Source of the DNA: an uncultured Prevotella sp. | GTDB taxonomy: Bacteria > Bacteroidota > Bacteroidia > Bacteroidales > Bacteroidaceae | Assembly: GCA_946415245.1 (NCBI GenBank) | Contig: CAMKRS010000002.1 | Coordinates: 186,001 to 250,000, forward strand | Direction: 5' to 3' | Length of the DNA stretch: 64,000 nt | Shown: positions 1 through 12,100 of the stretch, piece by piece | Layout: the number at the start of each line of letters is the position of its first letter | Numbering within the stretch: the stretch's first letter is position 1 | Position numbers and translations under genes: made by a program | The notes under the pieces: model-generated | Told to the model about the DNA's origin: nothing | What the model saw: the letters and a program-made list of their open reading frames with translations, nothing else | Databases searched by the model: none

Positions 1-428
1 CACAGAAACAGATCGACAAACTGGTCAATGACTATATCAAGATTGCCGACCTCAACCTCGTTACCGCCATCATGGACGGCGATAAGATGGTGGGCTTCGG
101 CATCACCTTCCCCTCGTTCTCGGAGGCACTCCGAAAGACCAACGACGGTCGCTTCCTGCCCTTCGGCTGGTGGCACCTGTTGAAGATCCTGAAATGGCAC
201 AAGACCGACACCGTCGACCTCCTGCTCATCGGCGTCCTGCCCGAATACCGCAACAAGGGGGCCAACGCCCTGATCTTCGACGACCTCATCCGTCAGTTCC
301 AGGCCTACAACTTCAAATGGGCCATCACAGGTCCGCAGATGGAGTCCAACGAAGGTGTCCTCTCTCAGTGGCAATACCTCGATTCCACTATCATCCGCCG
401 CCACCGCTGCTACAAAAAAGAATTGTAA
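1..428 (+). CDS. GNAT-like acetyltransferase family protein, C-terminal part (5' end outside window)
   Basis: The reading frame is open from base 3 to the stop at 426-428, so only the last ~141 residues are seen. The segment GVLPEYRNKGANALIFDDL resembles the acetyl-CoA binding motif of GNAT N-acetyltransferases (V-x-P-x-x-R-x-K-G). The tail has the aromatic, basic ending common to Bacteroidetes proteins of this type (about 380 residues when complete). The substrate cannot be read from this fragment. A gap made of heptamer-like repeats follows, then the mgtC-like gene on the same strand. The GNAT assignment rests on one motif and general layout; a non-catalytic GNAT-fold protein is possible. 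Confidence 0.6.
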   Translation, partial: QKQIDKLVNDYIKIADLNLVTAIMDGDKMVGFGITFPSFSEALRKTNDGRFLPFGWWHLLKILKWHKTDTVDLLLIGVLPEYRNKGANALIFDDLIRQFQAYNFKWAITGPQMESNEGVLSQWQYLDSTIIRRHRCYKKEL

Positions 429-470
429 ATTGTCAAATCAATTGTAAAATTGTAAATTGTCAAATTGTAA
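429..470 (+). repeat. intercistronic 7-8 bp tandem repeat (ATTGTAA/ATTGTCA type)
   Basis: The whole gap between the GNAT-like and mgtC-like genes is made of degenerate units of ATTGTAA and ATTGTCA. It begins directly after the upstream stop and ends at the ATG of the next gene. The same unit type lies in frame inside dsbD at 2493-2520. Confidence 0.75.
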
Positions 471-932
471 ATGGAAAATATGGACATGACTTGGGAATTT
501 ATCTTGCGCATCTTCGTGGCAGCCCTCCTGGGCGGTGCCATCGGATTGGAGCGTGAGTACCGTTCGAAGGAAGCCGGCATGCGTACCCACTTCCTCGTAG
601 CCTTAGGCTCTGCCTTGTTTATGATCGTCTCTGCCTACGGCTTCGAAGGAGCCATGCATACCCCCGAACACCGCTGGGACGTGTCGCGCGTGGCCGCTCA
701 GGTGGTATCGGGCATCGGTTTCATCGGCGCAGGCACCATCATCTTCCATAAGAGCGAGAATGTGGTTCGCGGACTGACCACAGCCGCCGGTCTCTGGGTG
801 ACAGCGGCCATCGGTCTGGCCTGCGGAGGTGGACTCTACGTCCTCTCGGCAGCTGCCACCTTCCTCGTACTCGTAGGACTCGAAGCCTTCAACTACTTCC
901 TCAAGAAATTCGACAAGCATCGCACCACTTAG
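471..932 (+). CDS. MgtC/SapB family inner-membrane protein
   Basis: The 153-residue product has the MgtC/SapB hallmark near its N-terminus: a membrane segment followed by GGAIGLEREYRSKEAGMRTH (about residues 21-40). A second conserved block, VSGIGFIGAGTII, follows, and there are about four hydrophobic segments. The protein ends in a short basic tail, so it lacks the C-terminal cytoplasmic domain of long MgtC proteins. MgtC proteins sit in the inner membrane and are linked to growth at low magnesium and to control of F-type ATPase; the role here is not shown. ATG at 471 is used; ATGs at 480 and 486 are alternatives. The downstream gene begins 3 bases after the stop, which suggests an operon. 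Confidence 0.85.
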   Translation: MENMDMTWEFILRIFVAALLGGAIGLEREYRSKEAGMRTHFLVALGSALFMIVSAYGFEGAMHTPEHRWDVSRVAAQVVSGIGFIGAGTIIFHKSENVVRGLTTAAGLWVTAAIGLACGGGLYVLSAAATFLVLVGLEAFNYFLKKFDKHRTT

Positions 933-935
933 GTT

Positions 936-3107
936 ATGAAAAAAAACATATTGTCTTTATGGGCACTGCTACTCACACTGGTAGTCAATGCCCAGATGAT
1001 GAACCCTGTCCATTTCACCTCACAACTCAAAACCGGTAAAGGGGCAGAGGCAGAGATCATCTTCCACGCCACGATAGATCAGGGCTGGCACGTCTATTCC
1101 ACCGACATCGGCGACAATGGTCCCATCGAGGCCTCCTTCAACGTCACAAAGATGGAGGGAGCCGAACTCGTCGGCAAACTCACCCCGAGGGGCAACGTCA
1201 TCAAGAAGATGGACAAAGTATTCAACATGGAGTTGAAATACTTCGAAAACAAGGCCACCTTCGTCCAGAAGATCCGCTTCACCAAACCGGATTACGACAT
1301 CGACTGCTACCTCGAATACGGCACCTGCAGCGACGAAAGCTGCCTTCCCCCCTCCGAAGCCGCTTTCAAACAGTCCGGCAAAAGTCCCACGGAGATAGTG
1401 AATAGTGAACAGTTAATAGTGAATAGTAAAAATGGAGATGAGAAGGCTGAAAAAGAGGAAACACCCCCTACAGAGACCATCGCGACTGTCCCATCCGACA
1501 CCACGACTTCAGACACTGCAGCGGTAGCAAATTCTTCACTCTTCACTCTTCACTCTTCACTCTTCACTCTTCACTCTTCACTCGACACCGCCCTCTGGTC
1601 CCCCGTCACCTCGGAATTGCAGACCTTCGCCTCCTCCTCCGACCTCGCCTCCCACTCCCTCCTCTGGCTCCTCCTTATGGGCTTTGTAGGAGGTCTGCTG
1701 GCTGTCTGCATGCCCTGCATCTGGCCCATCATCCCCATGACCGTCAGCTTCTTCCTGAAACGCGCCAAAAACGACAAGAAAAGAGGCATCCGCGAGGCCT
1801 TCACCTACGGTCTGTCCATCATCGTCATCTATCTGGGCTTAGGTCTGCTCGTGACAGCCCTCTTCGGCTCCGACACCCTCAACGCCATGTCGACAAATGC
1901 GGTGTTCAACATCTTCATCTTCCTGTTGCTCATCGTCTTCGCCCTCTCCTTCTTCGGCTGGTTTGAAATCCGCCTCCCCGACTCCTGGGCCAACGCCGTC
2001 GACAAAAAGAGCGAACAGCTCTCCTCCAAAGCGGTAGCAAATTCTTCACTCTTCACTCTTCACTCTTCACTCTCCATCTTCCTGATGGCCTTCACCCTCG
2101 TCCTGGTTTCCTTCTCCTGCACCGGCCCCATCATCGGCATGTTGCTCGTCCAGACCACTACCTCCGGCAACTGGCTGGCACCGGCGGTCGGTATGTTCGG
2201 CTTTGCCCTGGCCCTGGCCCTGCCCTTCACCCTCTTTGCCATGTTCCCCTCATGGCTGAAGTCGGCACCGAAGTCAGGCTCTTGGATGAACACCCTCAAA
2301 ATCGTCCTCGGCTTCATCGAACTGGCCTTTGCCCTGAAATTCCTCTCCGTAGCCGATCTGGCCTACGGCTGGCATATCCTCGACCGCGAGGTCTTCCTCT
2401 CCCTATGGATCGTCATCTTCGCCCTCCTCGGCGCCTACCTCTGTGGCTGGCTCAAATTCCAAAGTGATGAAATCGGCAGAGAAAAATTATCCATTGTCAA
2501 TTGTCAATTATCAATTCATAGGCCAATGCCCGTCATCTGCATCATGGGCGGCCTCATCTCCCTGGCCTTCGCCGTCTATATGGTCCCCGGCTTATGGGGC
2601 GCTCCCTGTAAGGCCGTCAGTGCCTTCGCACCCCCGATGAGCACCCAGGACTTCAACCTCAACCCCACCATCGTCGAGGCACAATACAATGACTATGATG
2701 CCGGCATGGCAGCCGCTCGCGCCCAAGGCAAACCGGTCTTCATCGACTTCACCGGTTTCGGCTGCGTAAACTGCCGTAAGATGGAAGCCGCAGTATGGAC
2801 GGATGCACGTGTGGCCGACATCCTCAAAAAAGACTACGTACTGATTTCGCTCTACGTCGACGACAAGACACCCCTACAGGAACCGATGGTAGTCACCGAC
2901 GCCCAGGGCCAACAGAAGACCCTCCGCACCGTCGGTGCCAAGTGGAGCTACCTGCAGAGTCATAAGTTCGGTGCCAACGCCCAACCCTTCTACGTGGCCC
3001 TCGACCCCGTCACCGGCAAACCCCTCACTGGCAGCTACGCCTTCAACGAAGACATCCCCGCCTATCTCGACTTCCTCAATCAAGGATTGAAGAACTACAA
3101 GAAATAA
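936..3107 (+). CDS. dsbD: DsbD-type protein-disulfide reductase (thiol:disulfide interchange protein)
   Basis: This 723-residue protein likely passes electrons from cytoplasmic thioredoxin to periplasmic thiol proteins. Domains in order: signal peptide (about 1-19); N-terminal DsbD alpha-like domain (about 22-145) with a Cys-bearing segment ending CSDESCLPP; membrane domain from about residue 245 with CMPC (about 258-261) and a second Cys in SFSCTGPIIG (about 393); C-terminal thioredoxin-like domain with FGCVNCRKME (CxxC about 610-613). It is longer than usual because four short-repeat arrays are read through in frame in linkers or loops (about residues 154-165, 196-217, 366-380, 520-529). 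Two of them are pure heptamer tracts, so slippage could shift the frame. It lies 3 bases after the mgtC-like gene and ends at a strong terminator. Confidence 0.92.
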   Translation: MKKNILSLWALLLTLVVNAQMMNPVHFTSQLKTGKGAEAEIIFHATIDQGWHVYSTDIGDNGPIEASFNVTKMEGAELVGKLTPRGNVIKKMDKVFNMELKYFENKATFVQKIRFTKPDYDIDCYLEYGTCSDESCLPPSEAAFKQSGKSPTEIVNSEQLIVNSKNGDEKAEKEETPPTETIATVPSDTTTSDTAAVANSSLFTLHSSLFTLHSSLDTALWSPVTSELQTFASSSDLASHSLLWLLLMGFVGGLLAVCMPCIWPIIPMTVSFFLKRAKNDKKRGIREAFTYGLSIIVIYLGLGLLVTALFGSDTLNAMSTNAVFNIFIFLLLIVFALSFFGWFEIRLPDSWANAVDKKSEQLSSKAVANSSLFTLHSSLSIFLMAFTLVLVSFSCTGPIIGMLLVQTTTSGNWLAPAVGMFGFALALALPFTLFAMFPSWLKSAPKSGSWMNTLKIVLGFIELAFALKFLSVADLAYGWHILDREVFLSLWIVIFALLGAYLCGWLKFQSDEIGREKLSIVNCQLSIHRPMPVICIMGGLISLAFAVYMVPGLWGAPCKAVSAFAPPMSTQDFNLNPTIVEAQYNDYDAGMAAARAQGKPVFIDFTGFGCVNCRKMEAAVWTDARVADILKKDYVLISLYVDDKTPLQEPMVVTDAQGQQKTLRTVGAKWSYLQSHKFGANAQPFYVALDPVTGKPLTGSYAFNEDIPAYLDFLNQGLKNYKK
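1395..1429 (+). repeat. in-frame heptamer array (ATAGTGA)5, degenerate, inside dsbD
   Basis: Five units (ATAGTGA, ATAGTGA, ACAGTTA, ATAGTGA, ATAGTAA) are read as IVNSEQLIVNSK. The same unit fills the nrdD-nrdG gap (55734-55750) and the gap before rpoN (57015-57042). Here it lies in the linker between the N-terminal domain and the membrane domain. Confidence 0.85.
1521..1583 (+). repeat. in-frame perfect heptamer tract (TTCACTC)7 inside dsbD
   Basis: A 14-base lead (GCGGTAGCAAATTC) is followed by seven perfect TTCACTC units at 1535-1583, read as repeats of SLFTLHS. The same lead and unit recur at 2031-2072 with four copies. A change of one or two units would shift the dsbD frame. Confidence 0.95.
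2031..2072 (+). repeat. in-frame perfect heptamer tract (TTCACTC)4 inside dsbD
   Basis: The lead GCGGTAGCAAATTC is identical to the one at 1521 and is followed by four perfect TTCACTC units (2045-2072). The difference of three units (21 bases) from the first tract keeps the same reading frame. The tract encodes a loop between membrane segments. Confidence 0.95.
2493..2520 (+). repeat. in-frame heptamer array (ATTGTCA)2-ATTATCA-ATTCATA inside dsbD
   Basis: Four units are read as part of LSIVNCQLSIH, between a membrane segment and the last hydrophobic segment before the thioredoxin domain. The unit type is the same as in the intercistronic array at 429-470. Confidence 0.8.
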
Positions 3108-3111
3108 AAAG

Positions 3112-3143
3112 AAATCCCCGCTCGGCTGAGCGGGGATTTCTTT
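3112..3143. terminator. bidirectional intrinsic terminator between dsbD and the 5900-aa gene
   Basis: A 12-bp perfect stem (AAATCCCCGCTC / GAGCGGGGATTT) with a 4-base GGCT loop lies between two convergent genes. The flanking A and T bases give U-rich tails in both directions. It begins 4 bases after the dsbD stop and ends just downstream of the giant gene's stop on the other strand. Confidence 0.9.
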
Positions 3144-3152
3144 ATCCAGTTT

Positions 3153-6100
3153 TTATTCCTTCCTCTGTCCGATCACAACCTTCGGATCTCCCGTCACAGC
3201 AGCATTGTTACCACCGCCGTAGACGTTTCCTCGGATATCGGCACCAAGCACATCTTTCTCCACTTCGATCACCTTGCCATTGGCATCCTTCGTCTGGAGC
3301 GACAGCATCTTCTGCTTGGCAGCTGTACCAATCTCAACACGTGGATTACCAATCACAGGAGCGGCATTACCACCACCGAAGACATTGCCGATAACACCCA
3401 TCTTGGCATCTTTAGAACGGGCATGAAGCGTAACCGTCGTGCCATCTTCCAGAGGTTTGTCTTCTCCAGCATATTCCCGACCACCTTCAACCACATTGAT
3501 ATTCACCAACGGGTTTCCGGTCACCGTAGCCGTAGCACCGAAACCACCACCATAGATGTTACCGATACTGGTGAAAGCACGGACATTGACGCGTGGCGAC
3601 AGATAGTTTGGATCTTTATCAAGAAGAGGATAAGTATACGGAGCCTCGTTACCGCCACCATAGAGTCCACCAATGATAATCGGTGTCGAGCACTCAGGAT
3701 TCTCCTCAATGTTCACTTCAATGTAGCCATCAATCTTACCGCCCGACTTATTACCGCCGAACACACGACCGAACTTACCACTAGTCAGCGTCAGACCAAC
3801 ATCACCACCAATATCAGCATTCTCAGCACCGCCATAGATAGCACCAATCCAATCATTTGGCATACAACCCAAAATGATTTCAGCACCACCGAACATATCG
3901 GCTTGCTTACCACCGCCATAGATCTCTCCTACCGTCAACTTTTCGCAGCAACCAGCACTTCCGTCATTAGCGACATTGGTCACAGAAGAACCACCTCGGA
4001 TATCACCCAAAGTGTTACTACCACCATAGACGTTATTGACAGTTCCTGCCATCAACTGAACGATGGCCTTACCCGTTCCTTGGTCATACGGAGCCTTATT
4101 TGAACGGTAACCGACATTAGCACCAGGATTCGTGTATGTATCCGTGCTGGCACCATAACCACCACCATATACATTATTAATAATCTTAGTACCCTTGACA
4201 AGCACACTCGTAGCAGGTGTTGCAGCACCATAACCACCACCGTATACCTCATCAATACTCGTCAGGTCACAACCCTCGATAATCACTTCTGTGCTCTGCT
4301 TCGTATCTGCAGAAGCAGGAACATAATCAGACTGGTTACCACCGCCATAGACGCCTAAGACGTCATACTTGCCATCCACCTTAGCATTGATGGCTGCCGT
4401 ATTCTCGTTCTGAGTACCATGTACATATACCAAGACATGTCCCTGCGGTGTACCATTGACATTGTTTGCACCGAAGATATTACGCTTAACAACGGCACCC
4501 TTCTTTGCAGGAACAACCCCACCATTCAGGTCAACCAACACATCACCACCCACATTGGCAGCAATAGTTGCCGTACCTCGGGCACCACCGAAGACATCAC
4601 GTGTCACGGTACCGCCCGTCAGCAACACCTTCGTATTACCATTGACATCAGCCATATCACCAGCACCATAGAGGTCATTGCCGACGGTACCGCCCTGCAT
4701 CTTGACCTCAGTGTCATGCTTCACAATACCGGCCTCACCACCGCCGAAGACATTACCCTTGACATCGGCATCATCACTGATAGTGACTTCTGTATAGACA
4801 CTGTTTGCGAATGAAGCAGGATTAGCCAGGGAGTTTTCAAATGCCATGGCACCACGGCTTCCACCATTCACATCACCGCCATAACCAGAAGTAAGACAAT
4901 CGGCATCACCAATATGGCCGCCGGAAATAGTGACCTTATTCAGTGACTGCTTGCCTACCTCGCTGCTATGCTCAGAATCGCCCGGATGGTAGGGATCGTA
5001 ACTCTGCCCGATCTTCGGCGCACCGATACTCGAGAGCGAACCACCACCATAGACATTACGATGGATGGTACCGCCCTTGATATCAACCGTGGTAAATCGG
5101 GTGACAGAACCGGCAGAAGTACTGTAATCTTCTTCCTTGGTATCTACGGTTGCCCTGCCATTATTATACTTAACAGTGCTCTCGTATTTACCATCATAGT
5201 CGAAATCATACTTATACTTACCGATACCAGAACCAGAGCCATAGACATTACCACGAGCCAGCCACTGGATATCATTGGGGTCAGAGGTTTTTACCTTGGT
5301 CTTGTTGGCTTCAGTGAAAGGTATACCGATTTCACCACCCAGAATGGTCACGGAGGCGTCACGACGGATATGACCATCCATACCACCACCATAGACCGAA
5401 CCAAGAATAGTAGGTCCGCTGCCGTCCGTCTTTCCAATCGTCACCGCTGTTTCATTGGCATAGCCCACGAAGAACTCAGGACTATAAAGGTAACGTGGCG
5501 TCTCTACGATATTAGGCGCAGACTCACCGCGACAACCACCGAAGACGTTACCGTATGGCAGGCTCGCAGTAGAATTCCAAGGATACATACTATTAGAAGG
5601 ATCACTTTCGTCAATATAGCCAATGGTTCCGCCAGTAATATTAACAGTACAGATTCCGCTAGTCAGAAAGGCCTGACTTTCCTTACTAACATTATCCCAC
5701 AGATTGCCAGAGAGTTTCTCACCATAGCCTGATGTAGAATAATCATCAGCACCACCGGCATAGTTACCCTTACCGACAGATCCCATGTTACCACCGCCAT
5801 AGACATTGCGCACCACGGTTCCACCACTCATCTCGACAGTCGAGTTACCAAACACCTTACCTGCAGTAAAACTGTAGATGTCACGAGTATAGTGTTCGCT
5901 CGTTGAACCGATCTTCAACAGAGTGGTACTGAACGTTCCCTTGCCGCTACCGCCGCCGTACATAGAGTGACCTATCAAACCATTCTTCAGCGTCAGCTTC
6001 GTGTCGCCCATGACATGACCGTTCTCGGCACCGCCATAGACGGCTCCGGCAATACACTCGATGTCAGCGTTTGTCATATAGTTTTGGGGAGTAGCAGTGT

Positions 6101-9100
6101 TGCCTGCAGGATAATCAATAGTAACCTCGGCAGAACCCACATTAGCACAGTACACATAGTTCTTGTATTCACCGGCAATACCCTTACCGCCACCATACAC
6201 GTCACCATTGTCTGTGTTGATATCGGTATCACCGTTAGCGACACCAATACGGCCACCTGTGATATTCACATGGGTCTCACCGAAATAGCCTGGTGCATTC
6301 TCGAAATGGAACGGCCAACTCAGAGCGAAACCATTGTTCTCATCAAGGTGCGAATGGAAATGCTCGTAGACGTACTTATCAGTACCTTCAGTATATACAG
6401 GATCTGTAGCATTGTTATCAATCTTGACCCTGCAGTCCATGATACCCACAGAGGCCATCTCACCACCGCCATAGACACTCTTCCTGACCTTACCGCCAGC
6501 GATATTCACATAGGTATTCTGACCCACGCAACCGGCAAAGATCATCGGTGTGAATACATAATTGACATCATCGTAGTCACTGGCACTAGTTGGGTTCGTC
6601 ACACCTTCTTTCGGCATTTTCACCGTAATCTTGGTCTTAGTCTCATAGTCCTTGCTTCCGTAACCAGCACCATAGACATCACGGTTGACGGTGCCGCCAT
6701 TAATAGTCACTGTGGCATTATCACGAACCGTACCCAACTCACCACCGCCATAGACATTTCGTTTAATGACAGCATCGCCACTGATGGTGACAGTCGTCTC
6801 CTTCACCTGAGCCATCTTCGGCCAAATGGGATTAATATTACCACTAAGAAGATTCAGACGTCCCATAGATCCACCGAAGACATTACCAGACTCAGCATTA
6901 CCGACAGTATTACCAATGGTACCACCGCTGATATTGACAGTGACATGACCATACGTTCCGTCAGCATCATCTTCCCTGAACTGTCCGTAGTTCGGATCAT
7001 TTGGAGCTGTAAAATCAGTACCTACCGAAGCCAATCGTCCACCTCCGTAGACACTACCGAGCATCTTACCGCCCGAGATATTGATCTCCACATTACCACC
7101 GACAGTACCAGCAGTCTGAGCATCGCCACTGAAGCCACGGCCAGCACCAAAGATATTACCATCTACGTACGAAGTACCGGTTGTGCCTATTAAGGCGTTC
7201 TCCTTGATAGTCACCTTCGAGTCTTTCAAAATATGACCGTCCTCACCGCCACCGAATACGGAGCCATAGATTCTGGCATCGCCGGAAATCTCAACAATGG
7301 CATTCTCCACATTCGTCCATGTGTTGAAGAAGACACGCTGGTCACCCTTACCTGCACCAAAGAGGTAACAAGTCACCGGATGTTTTGTAATCTGCTCCAC
7401 AGTACGAGGCACACCCAGTGTACCACCACTCATCTTGACAGTACTGGTACCTTTGACATCGGTATTCTCGTTTCCACCATAGACGCTTGTCAGAATATGT
7501 CCGCCAGTGATTTCAACGGTGGAATTACCATGTACCACACCTGCATACTCAAACCATTTACCAGGCTTATATGGTGTAAGACCAGAACCGCCACCGAATA
7601 CATTACCATAGAAGGTATGTCCGTCAGAAGCCATACGACGACCGCCTTCGGTAGACAAACCTGTCACTCGGCCTGTTGCCTCAGAATATTCCTCCTCATG
7701 TCCAGCGTCTGTCCTTGCGAACTTATCATAAGGCGCATAAATCGTCACTGTCTTACCATCCTTAACGACTTGTTCTCCATACGGCCAACTAGCACATTCG
7801 GGAAGAGATTCCTGAGTCCATTCCGTTTCAGTATAGCGACGGTTCACACCATTACCATTACCAATCTGGCACTTCTCCTGAATGGTGACCTTCGTATCGC
7901 GCTGTACAAATCCATTCTCACTACCACCATAGACAGAGCCCTTGACGAAAGCGTTTCCACCAATAGTCACATCGGTATGAGTTGCCAAGGCCAAACTTCT
8001 TACAAACTTAAAGTAGGCAGCATCTTCCTTAGTAGGATTATAAGCATCATAATATGTCGGATCATCCTCCCAGGTCTTACCATCCCATACGCCATCTACC
8101 AAATGTTGTTTACCATTCATATGATAGGGCTTTTCGTTTGGTCCATAACCCTCATAAGGCAGGATACCCTTACCAGCACCGAACACGTGTCCAGTGTCAT
8201 CGGGACCATTTGCTGCCGTCATCTGCATATCGTCAGGACCAATCTCGGCATTGCCCTTGATGGTGACGTAACAATAGCCGCTATATGGGTTCTGAGAGTC
8301 GTCCAGTACCTCCGGCAGTCCATTTACAACCTTATACTTACCTACCGAAGCGGTCTCACCACCACCATAGACGCTCTTTCTAACCTTAGAATCAGCCTGA
8401 ACGGTGACAGTACTTGTACCACGCACCAATGCCGAATAGCCATGAGAATTAACACCTCTACCAGCACCGAACACATTGCCCTCAATAACAGGTGCACTAG
8501 TTCCAGATGCGAGACCGATTGTCACTACGGTATTATTCTCTACACGGCCTACTTTACCTCCGCCATAGACGTTACCCTTCACCGTACCGTTACCGATGTT
8601 GACATGCGTTCCTTCATTACCATTCACCATGGCTTTCTCACAAGTGAAGCTGTCATCACGGCCCTCACCGCCACCGAATACATTACCAACGATATAAGCG
8701 CCCTTGACATCTTCCTTGGTAGTCTTTGGAGTCACACCATCTGTATCATATACAGGCTTGTTATCTGGAGTTAAAATAATCACATCAACCTTCTCGGCCG
8801 TACCGATGTTGACGGTTGTGTTACCTTCCACGTTGGCAGCATTACCACCACCGAAGACACCACCTTCAACATTAACAGTCTCATTGGTTACATTATCTTT
8901 ATATGAATATCCACTTCCTACCTCACCCAAAGCATTAGGATCATTATCAGCACCAGCTGTACCGTCACGATCAATCTGCTTGGCATACTTACCCGGAATC
9001 ATATTGATATTCACTGTCGGATTACCATAAACAGTTGCACCTGTTCCTAAACCACCACCAAACACTTTACCAATACGGGTACAAGAAATGACGTTCACCT

Positions 9101-12100
9101 CTGGATCAGCATAAGGCGGTACGGTATGAGGCTTACCTGTAAAGGTCACTGCAGTACCATCAGTCAAAGATTTTCTTGCAACATATTTGGGCTTACCGTT
9201 TTCAGTACCGTCAATCGTTCCATCCTGATAATAACCAAAGGTTGAGTAGGCTGCATCATTACCACAACCATAGAGTTCGTCAATGACAATCGGTGTACAA
9301 CCCGTCTCCTCGATATTCACGATGATATGACCGAAGATGGCACCACTCACATTGTTGCCACCGAATACCTTGCCATATTCACCGCTGGTGATGGTCAGTT
9401 CCACGTTACCTTTCACGTTAGCATTCATAGAACAGCCATACACAGCTTCCGTTCTGGTTTCACTACAACCCATCACCAAGATCAGGTCACCTTCAACGTC
9501 AGCATCCTTACCAGCACCATAAAGTTCAACAACATTCAAAGTACACTTACTATCATCACCAGACTCTTTAGTGATGGAAATATCACCGTAAATAGTACCT
9601 CTACTATTACTACCGCCGTATCCTACATGGATATAACCACCCTTCAATACGGTCTTAGCATTGCCAGATTTGGTAGTAGAACCTACATCGGCGCCAGGGT
9701 TCGTAATCCATGAAGCGCCACCATCAAGGGTATAGTTATCTTCACCATTACCACCACCAAACACATTCTCAATCTCATAAGCACCTAACACAAGGACATC
9801 CGTCTCAGGTACAAATGCGGCATTACCACCACCATACACTTCTTCAATACTGACGTCACAACTGTTGATAAGCACACTAGGCTTTCGACCATCACCTACG
9901 GGCATATAGTTAGCCAAGTTACCACCGCCATACACAGCTGCCAGTTCATAGGTATGAGTATCCAGTGTCGGTTTGGCCTTTACCACTCCCTGAGCATCGA
10001 GACTAACCGTCTTATTGACTGTCACCAACACATTACCCTTTGGTGAACCGTTCAGATTATTACAGCCAAACACACGACCACTCTTAACAACCTGGGTTCC
10101 ATCATAGTTGCTTATAGTAAAGGCTGTTGCCTTAGTCGCTGCAGCATCACCCAGAGTAATAAAGACATCACCATATACCATGGCCTGCACATCTTTGTGG
10201 TCACCTCCTCTTGCTTTCAGGTCACCTAGGCCACCACCATAGGCATCACCCTTAATGAGACCACCGAGTAGATTGACCGTAGTATTTACCTTTCTATAAT
10301 ATTTAGTACCTGCTACCGCTGTACCCGTAGTCAGAATCGTATAATTATCTCCAGACTTCGTATAATAGCCTGCAACAGACGACGTACCGGCAATCAGTCC
10401 ACCAACCTCAAGATAGGTCTCGGTCAATGTCGTGCCGTTCCAGTTGTTGGTGTTCGTGTTGGCCAAGGCTCCACCGCCATACACATCCTTCTCGATGATA
10501 CCGTTATTGATGTTGACCAATACAGCACCTGTGACGATACCCAGCTCACCACCGCCATAGACAGAGCCAAAGGCAGTACCACCATCGACAGCAATCGTGA
10601 CGCCACCTTTCACTCGGCCAGCCTCGGCAAAGTTGGAAAGACCTCTTCCGCCACCATAGATGTCGCCATAAGTAGCCGTACCAATCTCACCATTCTTAAT
10701 CGTTACAAAAGACTCATCCTGAACAAAGCCGCTCTCACTACCACCATAGACGGAACCCTTAACTTTGGCATTTCCGTCAACGGTCACATTGGTGACAGAG
10801 GCTAAGGCCAATGTTTGCAGGAACTCCAAGTATTTGTCCTCTGCAGTAAACTTTTCCCAAGCATCACCGTTTTTCATGCGTTGGGATTCACCAGCACTAT
10901 AAGAAGGCTCAACGCCCTTACCAGCTCCAAACACATTTCCGGCATTCTTAGAACCACCTGCATCAGGACCGACTTGCGCATAGCCCTGAATGTTGACGGT
11001 ACAGATTCCACCGTCTCGTGTCTTATACGGCATGCCATCAGGGAACCCTGAAGGTGGATCCTCATTGGGATCCTGTGCAACAAGACTCACCCAGTATTTA
11101 CCCACCGTTGCTTTCTCACCGCCACCATAGACGTTACCGTTTACCTTGGCATTGCCTTCAACAGTAACTGTACTATTGCCACGCACCAAAGCAGAATAGC
11201 CATGAGTCTCCAAACCTGCACCGGCACCATATACACTACCTCCGATTTCAGGCTTACTTGTACCACCTGTTTCTGCTCCTGCGCCGCTACCGATCTTAAC
11301 CACAGTATTATATTCCACTCGGCCTACCTCGCCACCGCCATAGACATTACCATTCACCTTGGCATTGGTATCGATAGTGACATCTGTAGAACTTACCATG
11401 GCTTTCTTACACTCATACTTACTTGATTCACCCTTGCCGGCACCAAACACATTGTGATGAACCGTACCGCCAGTGACCTCAACAACGCAAGCACCACTGC
11501 CTCCAAGATATGCATTGGTACCTTTATTAGCACCTTCTTCTGTGATAGTATAGTAAGTACCCACATCGCCGGTCTCACCGCCACCATAGACATTGCCCCA
11601 GACATATGTAGTCTTCCCTTCAGCCTGACTGATGGTGACCTCCGTTGTCTTAACCAAAGCAACATCAGTTTGATCAGTATCCTTATCACCGCGGGCTGCA
11701 CCAAAGACATTACCATTGCTATTGCCATCATCACGCACAATGCCATCAACACCCACAGTACCACCACTGATATCGATGGTCGTCTTACCACCACTGGAAA
11801 TAACAAGGTGATTATTCTCATCCGTTGTCATTGTACCAACAGATCCCATAGCACCAGCACCATAGATGTTATGAACCACCGTACCACCGTCCATCGTGAC
11901 GGAGGCATCGCCGAGCACAATACCTGCTAACGGATTATACTTGTCACCTTTGCCATCATGAGGATTAGCCACTCCGGTTGGATTAGAATAATACTTATCC
12001 GTACCGCAACCACCACCATAGACATTACCACGATAGGGGTAAGATGCACCGCCGGCTGTGTAAGAACCAATTGGCTCACCCTCAGCAATACCGACAACAC

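Noticed and set aside
5967..8774. Long plus-strand ORFs (408 and 513 codons) opposite the 5900-aa gene, and similar ones at 14529-15446 and 19254-19757
   Set aside because: They are mirror frames of the Gly/Val/Tyr-rich repeat. Their products are low-complexity Thr/Ile/Ser text with no start signals or domains.
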